Origin: Acanthosepion pharaonis
Taxonomy: Eukaryota; Mollusca; Cephalopoda; Sepiida; Sepiidae
Length of the DNA stretch: 64,000 nucleotides
Reading direction: 5' to 3'
NCBI GenBank assembly: GCA_903632075.3
Contig: CAHIKZ030000813.1
Coordinates: forward strand, 630,001 to 694,000
Shown here: positions 1 through 10,789 of the stretch, piece by piece
Position numbering within the stretch: the stretch's first letter is position 1
Layout: each line of letters begins with the position of its first letter
The notes under the pieces: generated by a model
Told to the model about the DNA's origin: nothing
The model's database searches: none
Seen by the model: the letters and a program-made list of their open reading frames with translations, nothing else
Position numbers and translations under genes: made by a program

Positions 1-630
1 CTGGACTGTGGTTATCGGTGAGAACGGGTGTGTGGAAGGGCTCCCATTGCATGCGTGACACCGCTGGCTATGGACTGGATTACTTCCTCGGGTGTTTATG
101 CAAATCAAAAATTAGAAGATATAGCTAGGTATAAGATGGAAGCAAACCTTTTAGCTTTGAATTTCACCAGAACAAATTTTATGTTGCTAACAAGTGAAGA
201 AGCGACTAGATGTAAAGTTGATGCTTTACGCACCTGTGTATCTGCAAGTCCAATCTATGTGGCTGGTAGCTGTGTGTATTTGAATTATTTAAGAAAAATA
301 AGAGGAGAATTAAGAAGCACTGTCAAATAGAAGTATTGCTCAGTGTTATATTCCCTACAGCCATTAGGATATCAGATGGGATTTGGGCGGTAGCCACCCA
401 AAGGGGATTAAAATTATCTAAGATCTGTGAAGAAGAAGATCAAAAAATCACAACGTGGCTGGTGAGTGGAATCGAATCGACATTTGCAACCGGAGACTTA
501 GGTCTAACCTGTAATACTCGACCATACAGGACCAACGGACGGTCTTCTGGATGACGTCGGACCAGTGGGGTTAGGATACAGTGTCACATGGACGCCTTAA
601 CCAGAGATCGCGTTACAACTGACACCGCGT
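1..630. other. No recognisable gene; short open frames only
   Basis: Open frames of 100 and 72 codons occur here (28-330, 336-554), but neither resembles a family I know and neither has exon-like flanks. The right part runs into mariner-derived sequence, so this may be the 5' part of the same decayed element. Confidence 0.4.
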
Positions 631-639
631 GAGAGGATC

Positions 640-800
640 GGCGTTACAGAATCAGGAGGTTACAACAGAAAGAGGGATCATCATTTCAACTTAGTGCTAA
701 AGAGATTAATTAGAAAAGATCCAACTCAATCTATAAGACGTTTGGCATGTGAGAGAGGAGTTTTACCTATGACAGTGGGTATTAAAGGTAATTGCAATAT
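640..800 (+). mobile_element. Mariner-type transposase fragment (helix-turn-helix N-terminus)
   Basis: Translates in part as LIRKDPTQSIRRLACERGV, the DNA-binding domain of Tc1/mariner transposases. It is closely related to the better preserved fragment at 6740-7016. Frame breaks occur on both sides. Confidence 0.6.
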
Positions 801-879
801 TAGCCTTAGTTATTTTCGTTATAAAGAAACATTCAATATTCATTGATCGAGCAGCTATTGTCGGTTGAAATTTACGAGA

Positions 880-1150
880 ACCTTTCTCTTAAAATCAGTT
901 TTTGGGCAAGCGAGTTTCTCAAGTCCAGTAGCCGTTATCGCACTTTCCAATATTACTGCAGGAGTTTCCTTCCTAACCTTTTATTTGAAGTAGTGTGGAA
1001 AATCAACATCTTCATTACGTCATTATTTTCTCTCCCATTTATAAGTGAGATCCATTTTAGCTGTTGCTGCTGTTGAAAGTCCACAAGTGATGTTGTTTCT
1101 GTTATCTCCTAAAGTTCTTTGTTTGTGATTCTGTAGCACCAGTCCACGAG
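880..1150 (+). repeat. Dispersed repeat, second copy at 62950-63540
   Basis: Shares blocks such as gtttccttcctaac, gtcattattttctct, tccatttta and agttctttgtttgtgattc with the right end of the window, in the same order. The right-hand copy has a 250-bp GC-rich insert. Origin unknown. Confidence 0.65.
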
Positions 1151-1996
1151 TGTGGTTTTCCCAAAGACCCATAACTTAGATTCGCTTAAATCTATTTCTA
1201 ACTGTTGATTTTATAAACTGGTTGTGTAGAGCTGACAATTTAGATATTTCTGAACACGTTTATCATAAATATTAAGATAAATCTTTACTCATAATAAGCA
1301 TCGATATTATCTTTAAGCATGTTTTTCGGGATAACTTTTTTTTTATTCTTTTATATAATTAATTTTATACGTGTAAGTGCGGGCGTACGTGTCTTCATAT
1401 GACACTCAGCATGTGCTTGACATAATCTAATCATTATCTCACGAACGGACTTTTTGGTTGTTGTTGTTATTTTTTTTTTTTTTTTTTTTTAGTGGTTCAA
1501 ACATTTGTCTTGTGTGGTCCAGCCACCATCTCATCTTCTAAAAGCATTGCTCGCCATTTCCAACCTTGGTCATTTCCGCATCCGGTGGTCAGACTATCCA
1601 ATCCATCAACCTGCCCGAACTTCTGTCAAATACTTCCTCGTCGTTCGCCCTTTCCTGCCAACTCCACTCGAAGGACGACTTGGAGACCTAATCGTCATAT
1701 TAATTTTCTATTCTTTTCATGGGTATCTTCTTGGTTGTTTTTTTAATTATTTTAAATGATTATTTTCACGTCAGAAGAAACATGATAGCTTCGAGAAAAT
1801 ATGACAAGATTTTTATCCTAGCGGCACAGTTTCAAAACTAACAATTGCCATACTCGTTTTAGTTCAAGACTGGATTATAAGTACCGTAATTCCCTATGTA
1901 TAACGCGCATTTTTCCTAAAAAAATATAATAAGCAAAATTAGGGGTGCGGACTACGCACAGCTATAAAAAATATCTTTAAAAAAGTTGCCGTTTCA
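1151..1996. other. Non-coding AT-rich spacer with a T-tract (about 1470-1491)
   Basis: Two overlapping 84-codon frames exist at 1492-1759, but no domain is recognisable. No RNA gene or repeat family identified. Confidence 0.4.
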
Positions 1997-2796
1997 TAGG
2001 TCGATTTCAGTATCTGTCTATATTTCTGAGATGACGTATTATGTACACTATTTACATTATTCGGACTATTGTCCTCATCTTTGTCGCCATATTTATTACA
2101 ACGTTTTGGCCTTTCAGTATCTGTCTATATTTCTGAGATGACGTATTATGTACACGATTGTCCTCATCTTTGTCGCCATATTTATTACAACGTTTCGGCC
2201 TTTCAGTATCTGTCTATATTTCTGAGATGACGTATTATGCACACTATTTACATTATTCGGACGATTTTCCTCATCTTTGTTGCTATATTTATCACAACGT
2301 TTCGGCCGTTGTACGCTCCGGCCTTCTTCAGGTGGTTGGAATGTTGAACTGAACCTTTTATTTCGCTCACTGGGGTAGACTGTTCTAGTTCTACGTGCCA
2401 TTTCTAATGGATATCAGTTATCAGTTATCTCCTGTTAATTCCCCTCTCCAAGTTCTCCACTGCCTTAACCGGGTATTGATCTCACACTCTTTGGGTCCTG
2501 TCACTGGATCTAACCAACGCCTTTATCCACTGTGCCATGTGTCCTTAAGGACACAGTGGATAAAGGCGTTGTGATTAAGGTAGTGGAGAACTTGGAAAGG
2601 GGAATTAACAGGAGATAACTGATAAGTGACATCCATTAAACATGGCACGTGGAACTAGAACAGTCTACCCCAGTGAGCGAAATAAAGGGTTCAGAAGAAG
2701 GCCGGAGCGTACAACGGCCGAAACGTTGTGGTAAATATGGCAACAAAGATGAGGACAATAGTCCGAATAATGTAAATAGTGTAGGTCGATTTCAGT
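1997..2796. mobile_element. Hammerhead-like retroposon, head-to-head inverted dimer with target-site duplication
   Basis: A 15-bp direct repeat (taggtcgatttcagt, 1997-2011 and 2782-2796) flanks two copies in opposite orientation. The left copy (minus strand) has three tandem tail modules, then the hammerhead-like core, body and tRNA-like head. The right copy is a plus-strand version with core 2693-2725. They meet at the palindrome gtgtccttaaggacac (about 2550). There is no ORF, so the element is non-autonomous. Confidence 0.85.
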
Positions 2797-2901
2797 TGCG
2801 AAATGACTACTCACCACAAACTTACGACAATTTGATACTAACATTCGGCGATTGCGACCCCATAAAGATGTCAAATACAATCACACGTACCTAAAAAAAA
2901 T

Positions 2902-4683
2902 ACACCTTTCTGAAGTTATTAAGCAAATCATATAAACTTCAATAATTCAAATTTGATTTGAAAAACAATTATCAAATTTTAAATAATCAATTTAGATGTC
3001 AAAACAAAATTAAAATTTTAGTTCGCAGCAATATGCTTTATTGAAGTTATTAAAGAATTGGTGTTGATGCACAAGAGCAGATTAAATGAATGTAGTATTC
3101 TGGCTTCAAGACAAGACAGACAGGGACTTAGTCAGATGAGACCGAGAAGTGGTCTATCTTATAGGCTAGAAAGAAATCCCAGAATGCATTTGTGAAGTTT
3201 TGCCTATAAATTTGTGAGCGGGAGTATTTTCCAGTCATTTCCAGAGTACACTCTGTCTGAAGTTATTAAACAAATCCTATAAACTTCAATAATTCAAATG
3301 TGATTTAAAAAAAATTAATGAAATTTTAAATAATCAATTTTGATGTCAAAACAAAGCTTGATTTAAAATTTTAGTTATTATCAATATGTTTTATTGAAGT
3401 TATTGAAGTTACTTGATATATTTAAAAAACTGTCCTCTGAAGTTATTTGGCAAAACCAAATAATCACATTTTATTTCAATAAAAAGCTAATAAAATCATG
3501 AAAAACTGATCAAAGCCTATAAAAGAACAAACAACAAACATAATTCTGAGTCCTTTACATCTTAATATAGTGACCCTTCTTCTCAATAACAGCCACTAAT
3601 CTATTATCCATTGATTTTGTTAATTTTTTTTTTACTTCAGCAGGATCAATTTCCAATATGGTGGTTTAAATGCTTCCCTTAGGTCTGCTTTGCTGTTATA
3701 TTGTTTGCCATCTTCATATAATTTCATCATCACAATTGACCGTAGATTTTTGATTGGATTCAGATCAAGACTTGATGGCGTCCATTCCATTATCTTCTCT
3801 CTTGGAAATTTTTTATGTTCAAAAAATTCATAGGTAAGCTTAGTTACACGAGAAGGAGCATTGTCGTGCATAAATACACACTTCACTTTGAAATTGCAAG
3901 ACTGAAAATTGCTATAGCACTTTTCATTTTAACTCCTTCATTGACTTTTTATGGTCGAATAATGGTTTGATTGACAATTCCAACCCATATCACAACACTA
4001 CTGCCTATCTGCTACCTTCTTTTAGCCACAGACCCGTCTGAATTGGATAAAAGTCATCCTTTGGTCCATCCACCATGGCCATCAAATGTCACTCGAGATT
4101 CGTCCGTGAAAATACATGAAAATTGACTTTTCTAAAGTCAATTTTCATCTATTTGTTGGCCAAATTTTGAAGCTTTAAATATTTACTTTAGTGAAAGGGG
4201 GTTGCTTAGGAGTTTTTTTTTTTTTGTTTTTTTTTTTTTACAGATTCTAATTCAGAAAGTGTTCTACACTTTTTGTCCTTCTTGATTCTCTCAATTCCAA
4301 ACTTCTAGTCAAAAATGGTTGTTTTGCTATAACTCGCTTTAGTTTACGTTAAAGAAGCAAATTCTTAAATCCTTTTCCTTTGCTTAGATTTTTCAGCTTA
4401 CTTATATTTTCAACAACCTTCTTTATCGTTCGATGATCTTTGAATAGCTCATTTGATGTCTCCAATGTAAACATTTCCTCAATCAATAACTTTGTCATTT
4501 ACTGTTTTTCAGCAGTTGTTAGATCCTTCTCTTTAGTCATGTTTCAATATATAGACAAAATAAAAAAAAAATTGGTTTTATTAGATTTCAAATGTCTTAA
4601 GCTAATATTAGTTTCATCTGCATGGTTCAGAACTTTTTCAGTTATTGAGGTTTATTTGATTTGCATAATAACTTCATACAGGC

Positions 4684-4684
<1 letters not shown>
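2902..4684 (-). mobile_element. Tc1-like DNA transposon, decayed, with duplicated terminal repeats on one side
   Basis: The minus-strand frame 3886-3632 contains MHDNAPSRVT and TPSSLDLNPIKNL, equivalent to the Tc1 DNAPxH and SPDLNPIENL catalytic blocks with the last glutamate changed to lysine. The terminal motif tgaagttatta-gcaaat occurs at about 2911, 3257 and 3435, and inverted at about 4650-4680. Stops and frameshifts make it inactive. Confidence 0.75.
3112..3240 (+). repeat. Dispersed 130-bp repeat, second copy at 50645-50790
   Basis: Both copies share agaccgagaagtg/gatatcgagaagtg, then gtctatctta-tggcta, agaaatccca and cctataaat. Here it sits between two tandem Tc1 terminal repeats. 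Confidence 0.55.
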
Positions 4685-4743
<59 letters not shown>

Positions 4744-4780
4744 AGTGTGTGTGTGTGTGTATCTGTGTGTGTTGTGTGTG
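4683..4780. repeat. (TA)n-(TG)n microsatellite
   Basis: Alternating TA passes into TG/TGAG repeats directly beside the Tc1 terminus and the hairpin that follows. Confidence 0.9.
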
Positions 4781-4787
4781 TAAATTT

Positions 4788-4860
4788 AATTTAATTAAAA
4801 TTAGAAAACAGACAACCTTAAGGGTCTTAAGGTTGTCTGTTTTCTCATTTTAATTAAATT
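4788..4860. repeat. 35-bp near-perfect hairpin with a 3-base loop
   Basis: The arm 4788-4822 pairs with 4826-4860, with one mismatch and loop ggt. The arms contain gaaaacagacaaccttaag and its complement. It has no terminator-like T-run and no coding context. Confidence 0.9.
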
Positions 4861-4862
4861 AA

Positions 4863-4944
4863 TATTCACTCTGGTTTGACTGTGAGCTCTGTGGATTACA
4901 TCCTCCTTGGGATTATCCATACGGATTACCAAACTTTTCATTAC

Positions 4945-5012
<68 letters not shown>
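4863..5012 (+). repeat. Repeat of about 90 bp followed by (TA)n; copies at 28452 and 54128
   Basis: All three share gagctct-tggat, atcctcctt and cccatacggattacc, and then pass directly into (TA)n. The consistent attachment to the same microsatellite suggests the microsatellite is part of a mobile element's 3' end. Confidence 0.65.
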
Positions 5013-5015
<3 letters not shown>

Positions 5016-5171
5016 ATAGAGTTTTGGTGTTAATAAAATAATGCTCGATGTAATATAACAGAGCTATTAAGCATATATTATTAAATATACTTATCCCTTA
5101 CCGGTAACATGTCTTGGAGTTGCATAATGCAATCTTCAGGTGTATAAAACTCCGAGTCGTGCTACTAGTGA

Positions 5172-5172
5172 A

Positions 5173-5217
<45 letters not shown>
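5172..5217. repeat. (TA)n microsatellite
   Basis: About 46 bp of alternating TA, upstream of the Penelope-type terminus on the same side. Confidence 0.9.
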
Positions 5218-5220
<3 letters not shown>

Positions 5221-5289
5221 AGAGAGAAACCGTAAGCGTTTGTGGTTATTTTGTGGATTTTTAAAAATTATATATTATGCTTTATTTTC

Positions 5290-6660
5290 CATAGTTTTGC
5301 AACACGCGTTTCGGCTCGCGTGACCTTCTTCAGGCAAAGAGTGGATATTTCCACATATTATTAAAATGAATTAATTTTCCTTATGTTTTTCGATGTTAAA
5401 CATTCTCTTTTTTGTGTGGTAGTGGCACAAATGTCTTTCTTGGACTGGCAGTGAGAAAGTTCTTCTGCTTAAAGGGTAATAAAACAATTAAGATTGGTCC
5501 GAGAAAGGGTGAGGAAAGATATCTGTATTCTTATCTTTTAATGCCCCCTGTGTGTTCTTAGATCTATTTTTTTTTATATTGTGTGTGTTTAGTATGTGTA
5601 TGTATATATTCCCACTCCATATATACATACTGTCTTATTATGAGGAATTAGTATACACATATATACATACATATATACACATATATATATATATACATGC
5701 ATATATACATATACAAATACATATATACATACATACACAGACTTCCTATGTTGTGTAGAGTTCGTGTGTGTGCTTGTGAGTAGTCTATTTGTATTTGCCT
5801 ATATGCGTTTGTATATTCGTGCTCCACAGATATCCGCGTGTGAGTGTGTACGTATGCATGTCAGTGGTTCGACCACTGTCTTTGGCCATTATGTGTGCAT
5901 GTTGTGTATTTTTGTATATGGGGTTACGATCTATTTAGTGCTGATTAAATTTGTTTATGAAGCTTTTTCTTGTATTCGTAAGTAAGAATAACTGATATAT
6001 TGGCATAATTTTAAATTCACCTTGGTTACATTTATAGATATATACAAAGAGTTTTCATTTGTCTGGTAATTTGATGTTGCTTTTGTAAAGGGAAACTCTG
6101 TTGTTTAATGCTTGGCTGATACCTATATATGACTTCTTGCGTTTTTGTGCATTTGAGTGCATAAATCACATATTTGGAGTTGCAGTTTAAATTTTTATTT
6201 ATTATGAATGTCGTTTTGGGGTTTTCAAAAGTGTAGGAGTTTCCTTCTATAATGATGTCACAAACCCCACATCTTTTTTTGTTGCATTTTGTGATTCCCT
6301 GTATTGTGTGTTGGCTAAATTTGGATGAAGTTAATATGTGTTTCAAGTTTTTAGATTGGCGTTTGCTTTTAATTATTTTGGTTGTTTTTAGTATATTTTT
6401 CAGTTTATTATTCTTGCTAAGTAGGTCTAGATTTTTTGTAATTTCTGTAAATAGTTCTAGATTGTTCTTGTGTGTTGAAACAAATGTTAGAGTTTGTTCG
6501 ACGTTATGTTTCTTTGGATTTCGTAGTTCGTCTAAAGGAATTTTTTTGCGAGTTCAAAACCTTTTTTTATTAGTGTTGTGGGGTAGCCTCGTTTTTTTAG
6601 AGTTCTATGTAGTTCTTCTAGGCGGGTTTTTCGGGGGTGTTTGTCAGTCACTATAGCACA
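5290..6660 (-). mobile_element. Penelope-like retroelement remnant (RT C-terminus, GIY-YIG domain, terminal hammerhead-like motif)
   Basis: On the minus strand, the region downstream of the RT reads RGYPTTLIKKGFE and KKIPLDELRN. The GIY-YIG endonuclease part (6346-6032) follows, with CNKKRCGVCDII and KYVIYALKC. The YIG half is in a shifted frame (YIGISQALNNR), so the ORF is broken. Further 3' at 5333-5308 is ctgaagaaggtc-gccgaaacg, a hammerhead-like core of the kind found in Penelope terminal repeats. The 5' half of the RT is missing. Confidence 0.8.
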
Positions 6661-6739
6661 AACCTACAGAGTCATCACCCAAGAAGCTGCCTGAAAACCA
6701 TCCCCTATTCTCTAGCATGTAGGGTTTGTTAAAGAGAGG

Positions 6740-7015
6740 GAACAGTAGAGAGTAAAACTGAATCAGGGGGTCACAACAGGAAATCATCATTTCAACATAG
6801 AGCTAAAGAGATCAGTTAGAAAAGATCCAACTCGATCCATAAGACGTTTGGCACGTGAGAGGGGGGTTTCAGCTACGATAGTCCAAAGAGCAATGAAAAA
6901 AAATATAGATGTTTTATACGTGAAAACCTGTGAGACACCATGTTACACCAGGACAGAAAGTTAGAAGTTTAGAGAGGGCGAAGATCATCTTGAATAAGTT
7001 GAAAAATGATCCTGG

Positions 7016-7083
<68 letters not shown>

Positions 7084-7135
7084 CCAGGATCATCTTGAAT
7101 AAGTTGAAAAATGATCCTGGAATAAATATATATAT
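6740..7135 (+). mobile_element. Mariner-type transposase N-terminal fragment, interrupted by (TA)n
   Basis: Encodes VRKDPTRSIRRLARERGVS (HTH), then HHVTPGQKVRSLERAKIILN and KLKNDPG in a second frame. After 60 bp of TA, the block atcatcttgaataagttgaa-atgatcctggaat is repeated (7088-7125). The DDE region is absent. Confidence 0.7.
7019..7080. repeat. (TA)n microsatellite inside the mariner fragment
   Basis: Sixty bases of alternating TA, bounded on both sides by the palindromic motif tattccagga/tcctggaata. Confidence 0.9.
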
Positions 7136-7770
7136 ATATATGACATTTATTTCAATCCCTTCATGAGCGATGATTAATTAATGATGAACATGTCATTTTC
7201 GTTTATGATCGATTCTATCATGATTCTTCTGTTAAGCTTAGAGAGTAATTATACATTCCTATTGCTCAAAGCAGAGTCCAGTAGTGTTTTAAAAACCTCA
7301 GATAATTGCAGCAAGATTTCTTTCGTCATTTCTAAGATACCACGATTCTAACAAATTCTTAATCTAACAAATGAGCAATTTTGCATTTACACGATTTGGA
7401 CAATTTTTTTTGTTACAGCCGGTATATAAATGAATGCTCCTAAATTTATATTTTTTTTTAGCAAAACTGTTTAAAACCTTCTTAGAAAAATGGATCTCAA
7501 AGAAGTGATATAAGAAATTTTGAAGACTTGTTTAGAATTGAAGAGGAAAATTAAGAAAGAAACGAAAAGTGAAAAATAAACAAATAGAAAGTAAAAAAAT
7601 AAATAAAATAAGGAAATAAATAAATAAAAAAGAAAAATATGAATAAATTAATAGCAAGTAAAAATAAATAAATGAATAAAAAATAAATGAAAAGTAATAA
7701 ATAAATAAAAAGTAAATAAATAAATCATGTAATACAAGGGAGAAAACTCCCAAATATTGTTATATTGTGA
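7136..7770. other. Non-coding; A-rich (AAAT)n region at 7540-7735
   Basis: The left half is unassigned AT-rich DNA. The right half is imperfect aaat/aaataa repeat. The minus-strand Phe/Tyr-rich frame over it is low-complexity, not a gene. Confidence 0.6.
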
Positions 7771-8035
7771 ATGTAATGTGTTCAGTCGGACCCATTGCAT
7801 TCACTTACGTGCTAATACCCTTGGAAAAGGTATGAATCATCTTCTTCTCTCCCCAGCTATGGGTAAATAACAGGACAGGCTGTGTTCTATAGCCTTGGGT
7901 GGCAACCGGTATCGGAGAATTCAAAACCGACCTTAAAAGGGTTGGGCTCCGTCAGTCTATCTTGCTCAAGAAACACCACTTTTATTGCAGCTGCAGTACA
8001 CATGGTGACCCTACGACCCTACGGGTCACGGGATA
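7770..8035 (+). mobile_element. tRNA-derived SINE (family B), 5'-truncated copy
   Basis: Carries the family-B body: acgtgctaatacccttgg, ggtatgaatc, cagctatgggtaaata and ttctatagccttggg, ending near acaccacttttattg and gtgaccctacg. It is flanked by an unusually long direct repeat (7690-7755 and 8040-8105: aaataaatcat-taatacaagggagaaaactcc). Confidence 0.7.
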
Positions 8036-8629
8036 AATAAATAAATAAAAAGTAAAAATAAATAAATAAATCATATAATACAAGGGAGAAAACTCCAAAA
8101 TATTTCGCAATTTCTTTTGAGTTGCAATTCGTGTTTTGATTCATATGGTGACTTTATCTGACAACTATACGGCAAGGCATATGACCTACAGATCTATTTT
8201 AGCTTGTTTGTAAGAAATTACATCTGACATTGGCCTTATAAAAAAATAAAAGAAAAATTGACAAAGCTAAAATTCATATTTTCCTCTAATAATAATGATT
8301 TTTCCCCCAATGTGTTTGTTCTACTTTTTGTGAAATGTCATTTTATTTGGTATTTTTGTTTATTTATTACCTCAATGGACTTTGTAAAAAAAAAAAAAAA
8401 GAAAAAAAAAAAAGATGAAAAGCGCCTTTTAAAATCAAATAGTCTAAATGTCTTCTTCGTAGTTAGATTTTGACTTTATTCAATTGATAATAGCTTAAAG
8501 TTGATCTGGTAAAAAAGAACAATTATTTTATGACCTAAGTGACATTTTTAAATCTAAGAAAGTAAAACCAAACTCACTTTCGTGAAATAAGAAAAACGAA
8601 TTTGATGGACGCTGACAAAAAAAAAAAAA

Positions 8630-8895
8630 AAATTAAAACTTCTAATAGTTTCTTTTCTTGCACTTCTCACCTGTGGAACTCCTTTCGAGTTTCTAGCTTC
8701 CCTAACACCTACAATCTTCAAAAATTTAAATGGACCATCAGTCTGCATATTCTGTTTTCTTGAAACCTGCTTTTTTATTGTTCTTTCTCTTCACTAAAGT
8801 CTTCTCATTCTCTTGCACACCCAGTAACCCCCTCCCCTTGCATTTTAGTGGCATTACCGCCTACCTCGGGCAAAATAATTATAAAAAAAGAAAAA
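8630..8895 (+). mobile_element. LINE 3' fragment (family L-A)
   Basis: Contains the ORF2 C-terminal coding remnant (cttctcacctgtggaactcc, the LWNSLP block) and the 3'UTR signature cagtaacccc-cattttagtggcatta-gccta. Many copies occur in this window; all are 5' truncated and broken. Confidence 0.65.
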
Positions 8896-8919
8896 TGTCA
8901 ATCAAAACAATAATAGACA

Positions 8920-8952
8920 CTTGAAGATGGCCAGAAACTACTTGGCTGAAAT
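8920..8952 (+). other. Hammerhead-like core motif, degenerate
   Basis: ttgaaga, then stem ggcc-(11 nt)-ggct, then gaaat: the pattern CUGAAGA-stem II-GAAA with C3 changed to T. It lies directly downstream of the A-rich LINE tail, possibly the remnant of a Penelope-type terminus. Confidence 0.45.
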
Positions 8953-8999
8953 GTTGCACAGCTAACCTCCAGTCTTTGAGGATTTCTTGGACTAATGTT

Positions 9000-9530
9000 T
9001 TCTGCTCACATAAAGTGAAAAGACTATATTGAATCAATTGCGAGTTCTACTGCTAGGAAATTAGTCCAGTGTGTTGGGCTAGACAATTTTTCTCACCAGA
9101 CATTATCTTAAATATATATATATATCTATGATTCACTCACGCTTTGAATATTGCTGTCACATCTGGTCTGTGCCTTTTCTATAAATACTTTCATTGTAAT
9201 ATTTCTGCTGAGATTTCCTCTTTGGTACCTCGACTTTATGAACTGAAGTGCAGTACTGGATTGGCAGATAGGTCTCATTTTACTGTTGAGATGGCTACAT
9301 ATAAACATAACATCAATTCTAACAATTTCTTTTGCACTTCTCACTTGTAAGTCTCTTCTGATTTCTTAACTTTGATCTTCAAAAATTTAAATGTCAGTCT
9401 TTAACTTCTGTCTTCTTAATTCCTGCTCTTTTATAATCTTTTCTTTACCTCATATTCCTTTCACACTCAGTAACCCCTTGCATCTTAGGAGTTTTATTGT
9501 CTTGGAGTGAAATGATTAAATAAAATAAAA
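9000..9530 (+). mobile_element. LINE 3' fragment (family L-A)
   Basis: Reads through HSRFEYCCH-, LFYKYFHCN- and VPRLYELKCSTGLADRSHFTVE-like segments, then the 3'UTR taaccccttgcatcttagg and an aaataaaataaaa tail. The reading frame is interrupted. Confidence 0.7.
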
Positions 9531-9939
9531 TAATATGAATAATAAACAATAGTTTGAACAAATTGAATAAGTCCTTTCATTTAACATTTACAGACTTTTC
9601 AATTTTCATTAGCTAGATCTGGCCGTAGGAAAGTTGGTTCATTGTTCGAAACAATTTTTCTTGACAGAAATCATCAGTTCCTGACTCGGTATTGGTGCTG
9701 ATCAGATTTATTTCTGTCTTAAGTTTGATAGGTTCAATAAATTTAAATTGGCAGCTGATCTTGTAAATGAACTTCCATCTGTTGTTAAATGGAGCAAGAA
9801 ATTGCTTGTTAAATTGAATGCCTCCAAAATAGCTCTTATAATTGTATAAGAGAACCTTTCTTGCCTTAAATCAATATGGCTGATGCTAACCTCCATGAGA
9901 GTAACTTGCTATATACCCTGTTGGTCTAATGTTTTCCAC

Positions 9940-10545
9940 TGATATGAACTGTAACAATTATATTGGGTCAACTGCTAAGAAAATTGATTTATTGTTTTGT
10001 TCCATACAATTTATTTCATTTAAAACTGTCTTGATTCTTCTTGTTCATCATTGCATTGAATATAGTTGACACATCTGCTCTAGTGCTTCTGCTAAGTATT
10101 GATAGATTCTTGACAAAATTCAAAGAATCTACAATGTGATTTGATCCTGCCTTGGCATCTTGGCTTCAGTCACTTTCCCAAGGCCATAATGTAACTTTCC
10201 TCTATTTTTTCTAGAAATGTTTTCATGGTAATTGTTCTATGTTTTTCTCATTGGTACCTCGGTTTTACAAATTTAAGTGCAGTACTAGATTGGCAGTTAG
10301 GTCTCATCATTTTACTGTTGAAATTGCTAGATGGAACCTAAGTTCTATTCAAACTCTCTTCTGGCTTCTTGTCTTACTGCCAATTATGATGTTCCAAAAT
10401 TTAAGCACAATGTCAAGCGTCATCTATTGTCATTTTGAATCGTGTGCTTTATTGTCTTTTCCCCTGAATAACATTTTCTGCTTATTTTACTCTCAGTAAT
10501 CTATCTTAGTGGCTTTATTGCCTTGCTTGGGGTGAAATTATTTTC
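9940..10545 (+). mobile_element. LINE 3' fragment (family L-A)
   Basis: Same order of blocks as the neighbouring copies: LVPRFYKFKCSTRLAVRSHHFTVEIAR, a degenerate LWNSLPAS region, the cttagtggctttattgcctt tail and A-rich end. Truncated 5'. Confidence 0.7.
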
Positions 10546-10789
10546 AAAAAAGAAAACTGCCTATCTGGATATTGGCTTCCAATATGAATATTTGGTTTGC
10601 ATGGAAAAAAAAATATTCATGAGGATAAAAGTCTCTAACATGTAGCCCAAGGTTCAATTCTAGCAGAACATAATATCAGGACTTAAGAATAATTTTTAAA
10701 TCGACATCCTGGAACTATTTCACAAAACCTTTAATTATCCTGAATAATTTTAACATCTAGAATCTATCTTACATATTTATAAGTCTACC

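Noticed and set aside
28..330. 100-codon open frame at the left edge
   Set aside because: No recognisable domain and no exon signals; adjacent sequence is transposon-derived.
4440..4853. 137-codon plus frame
   Set aside because: Covers the antisense of a Tc1 element and a TA/TG microsatellite (IYIYIY, CVCVCV runs).
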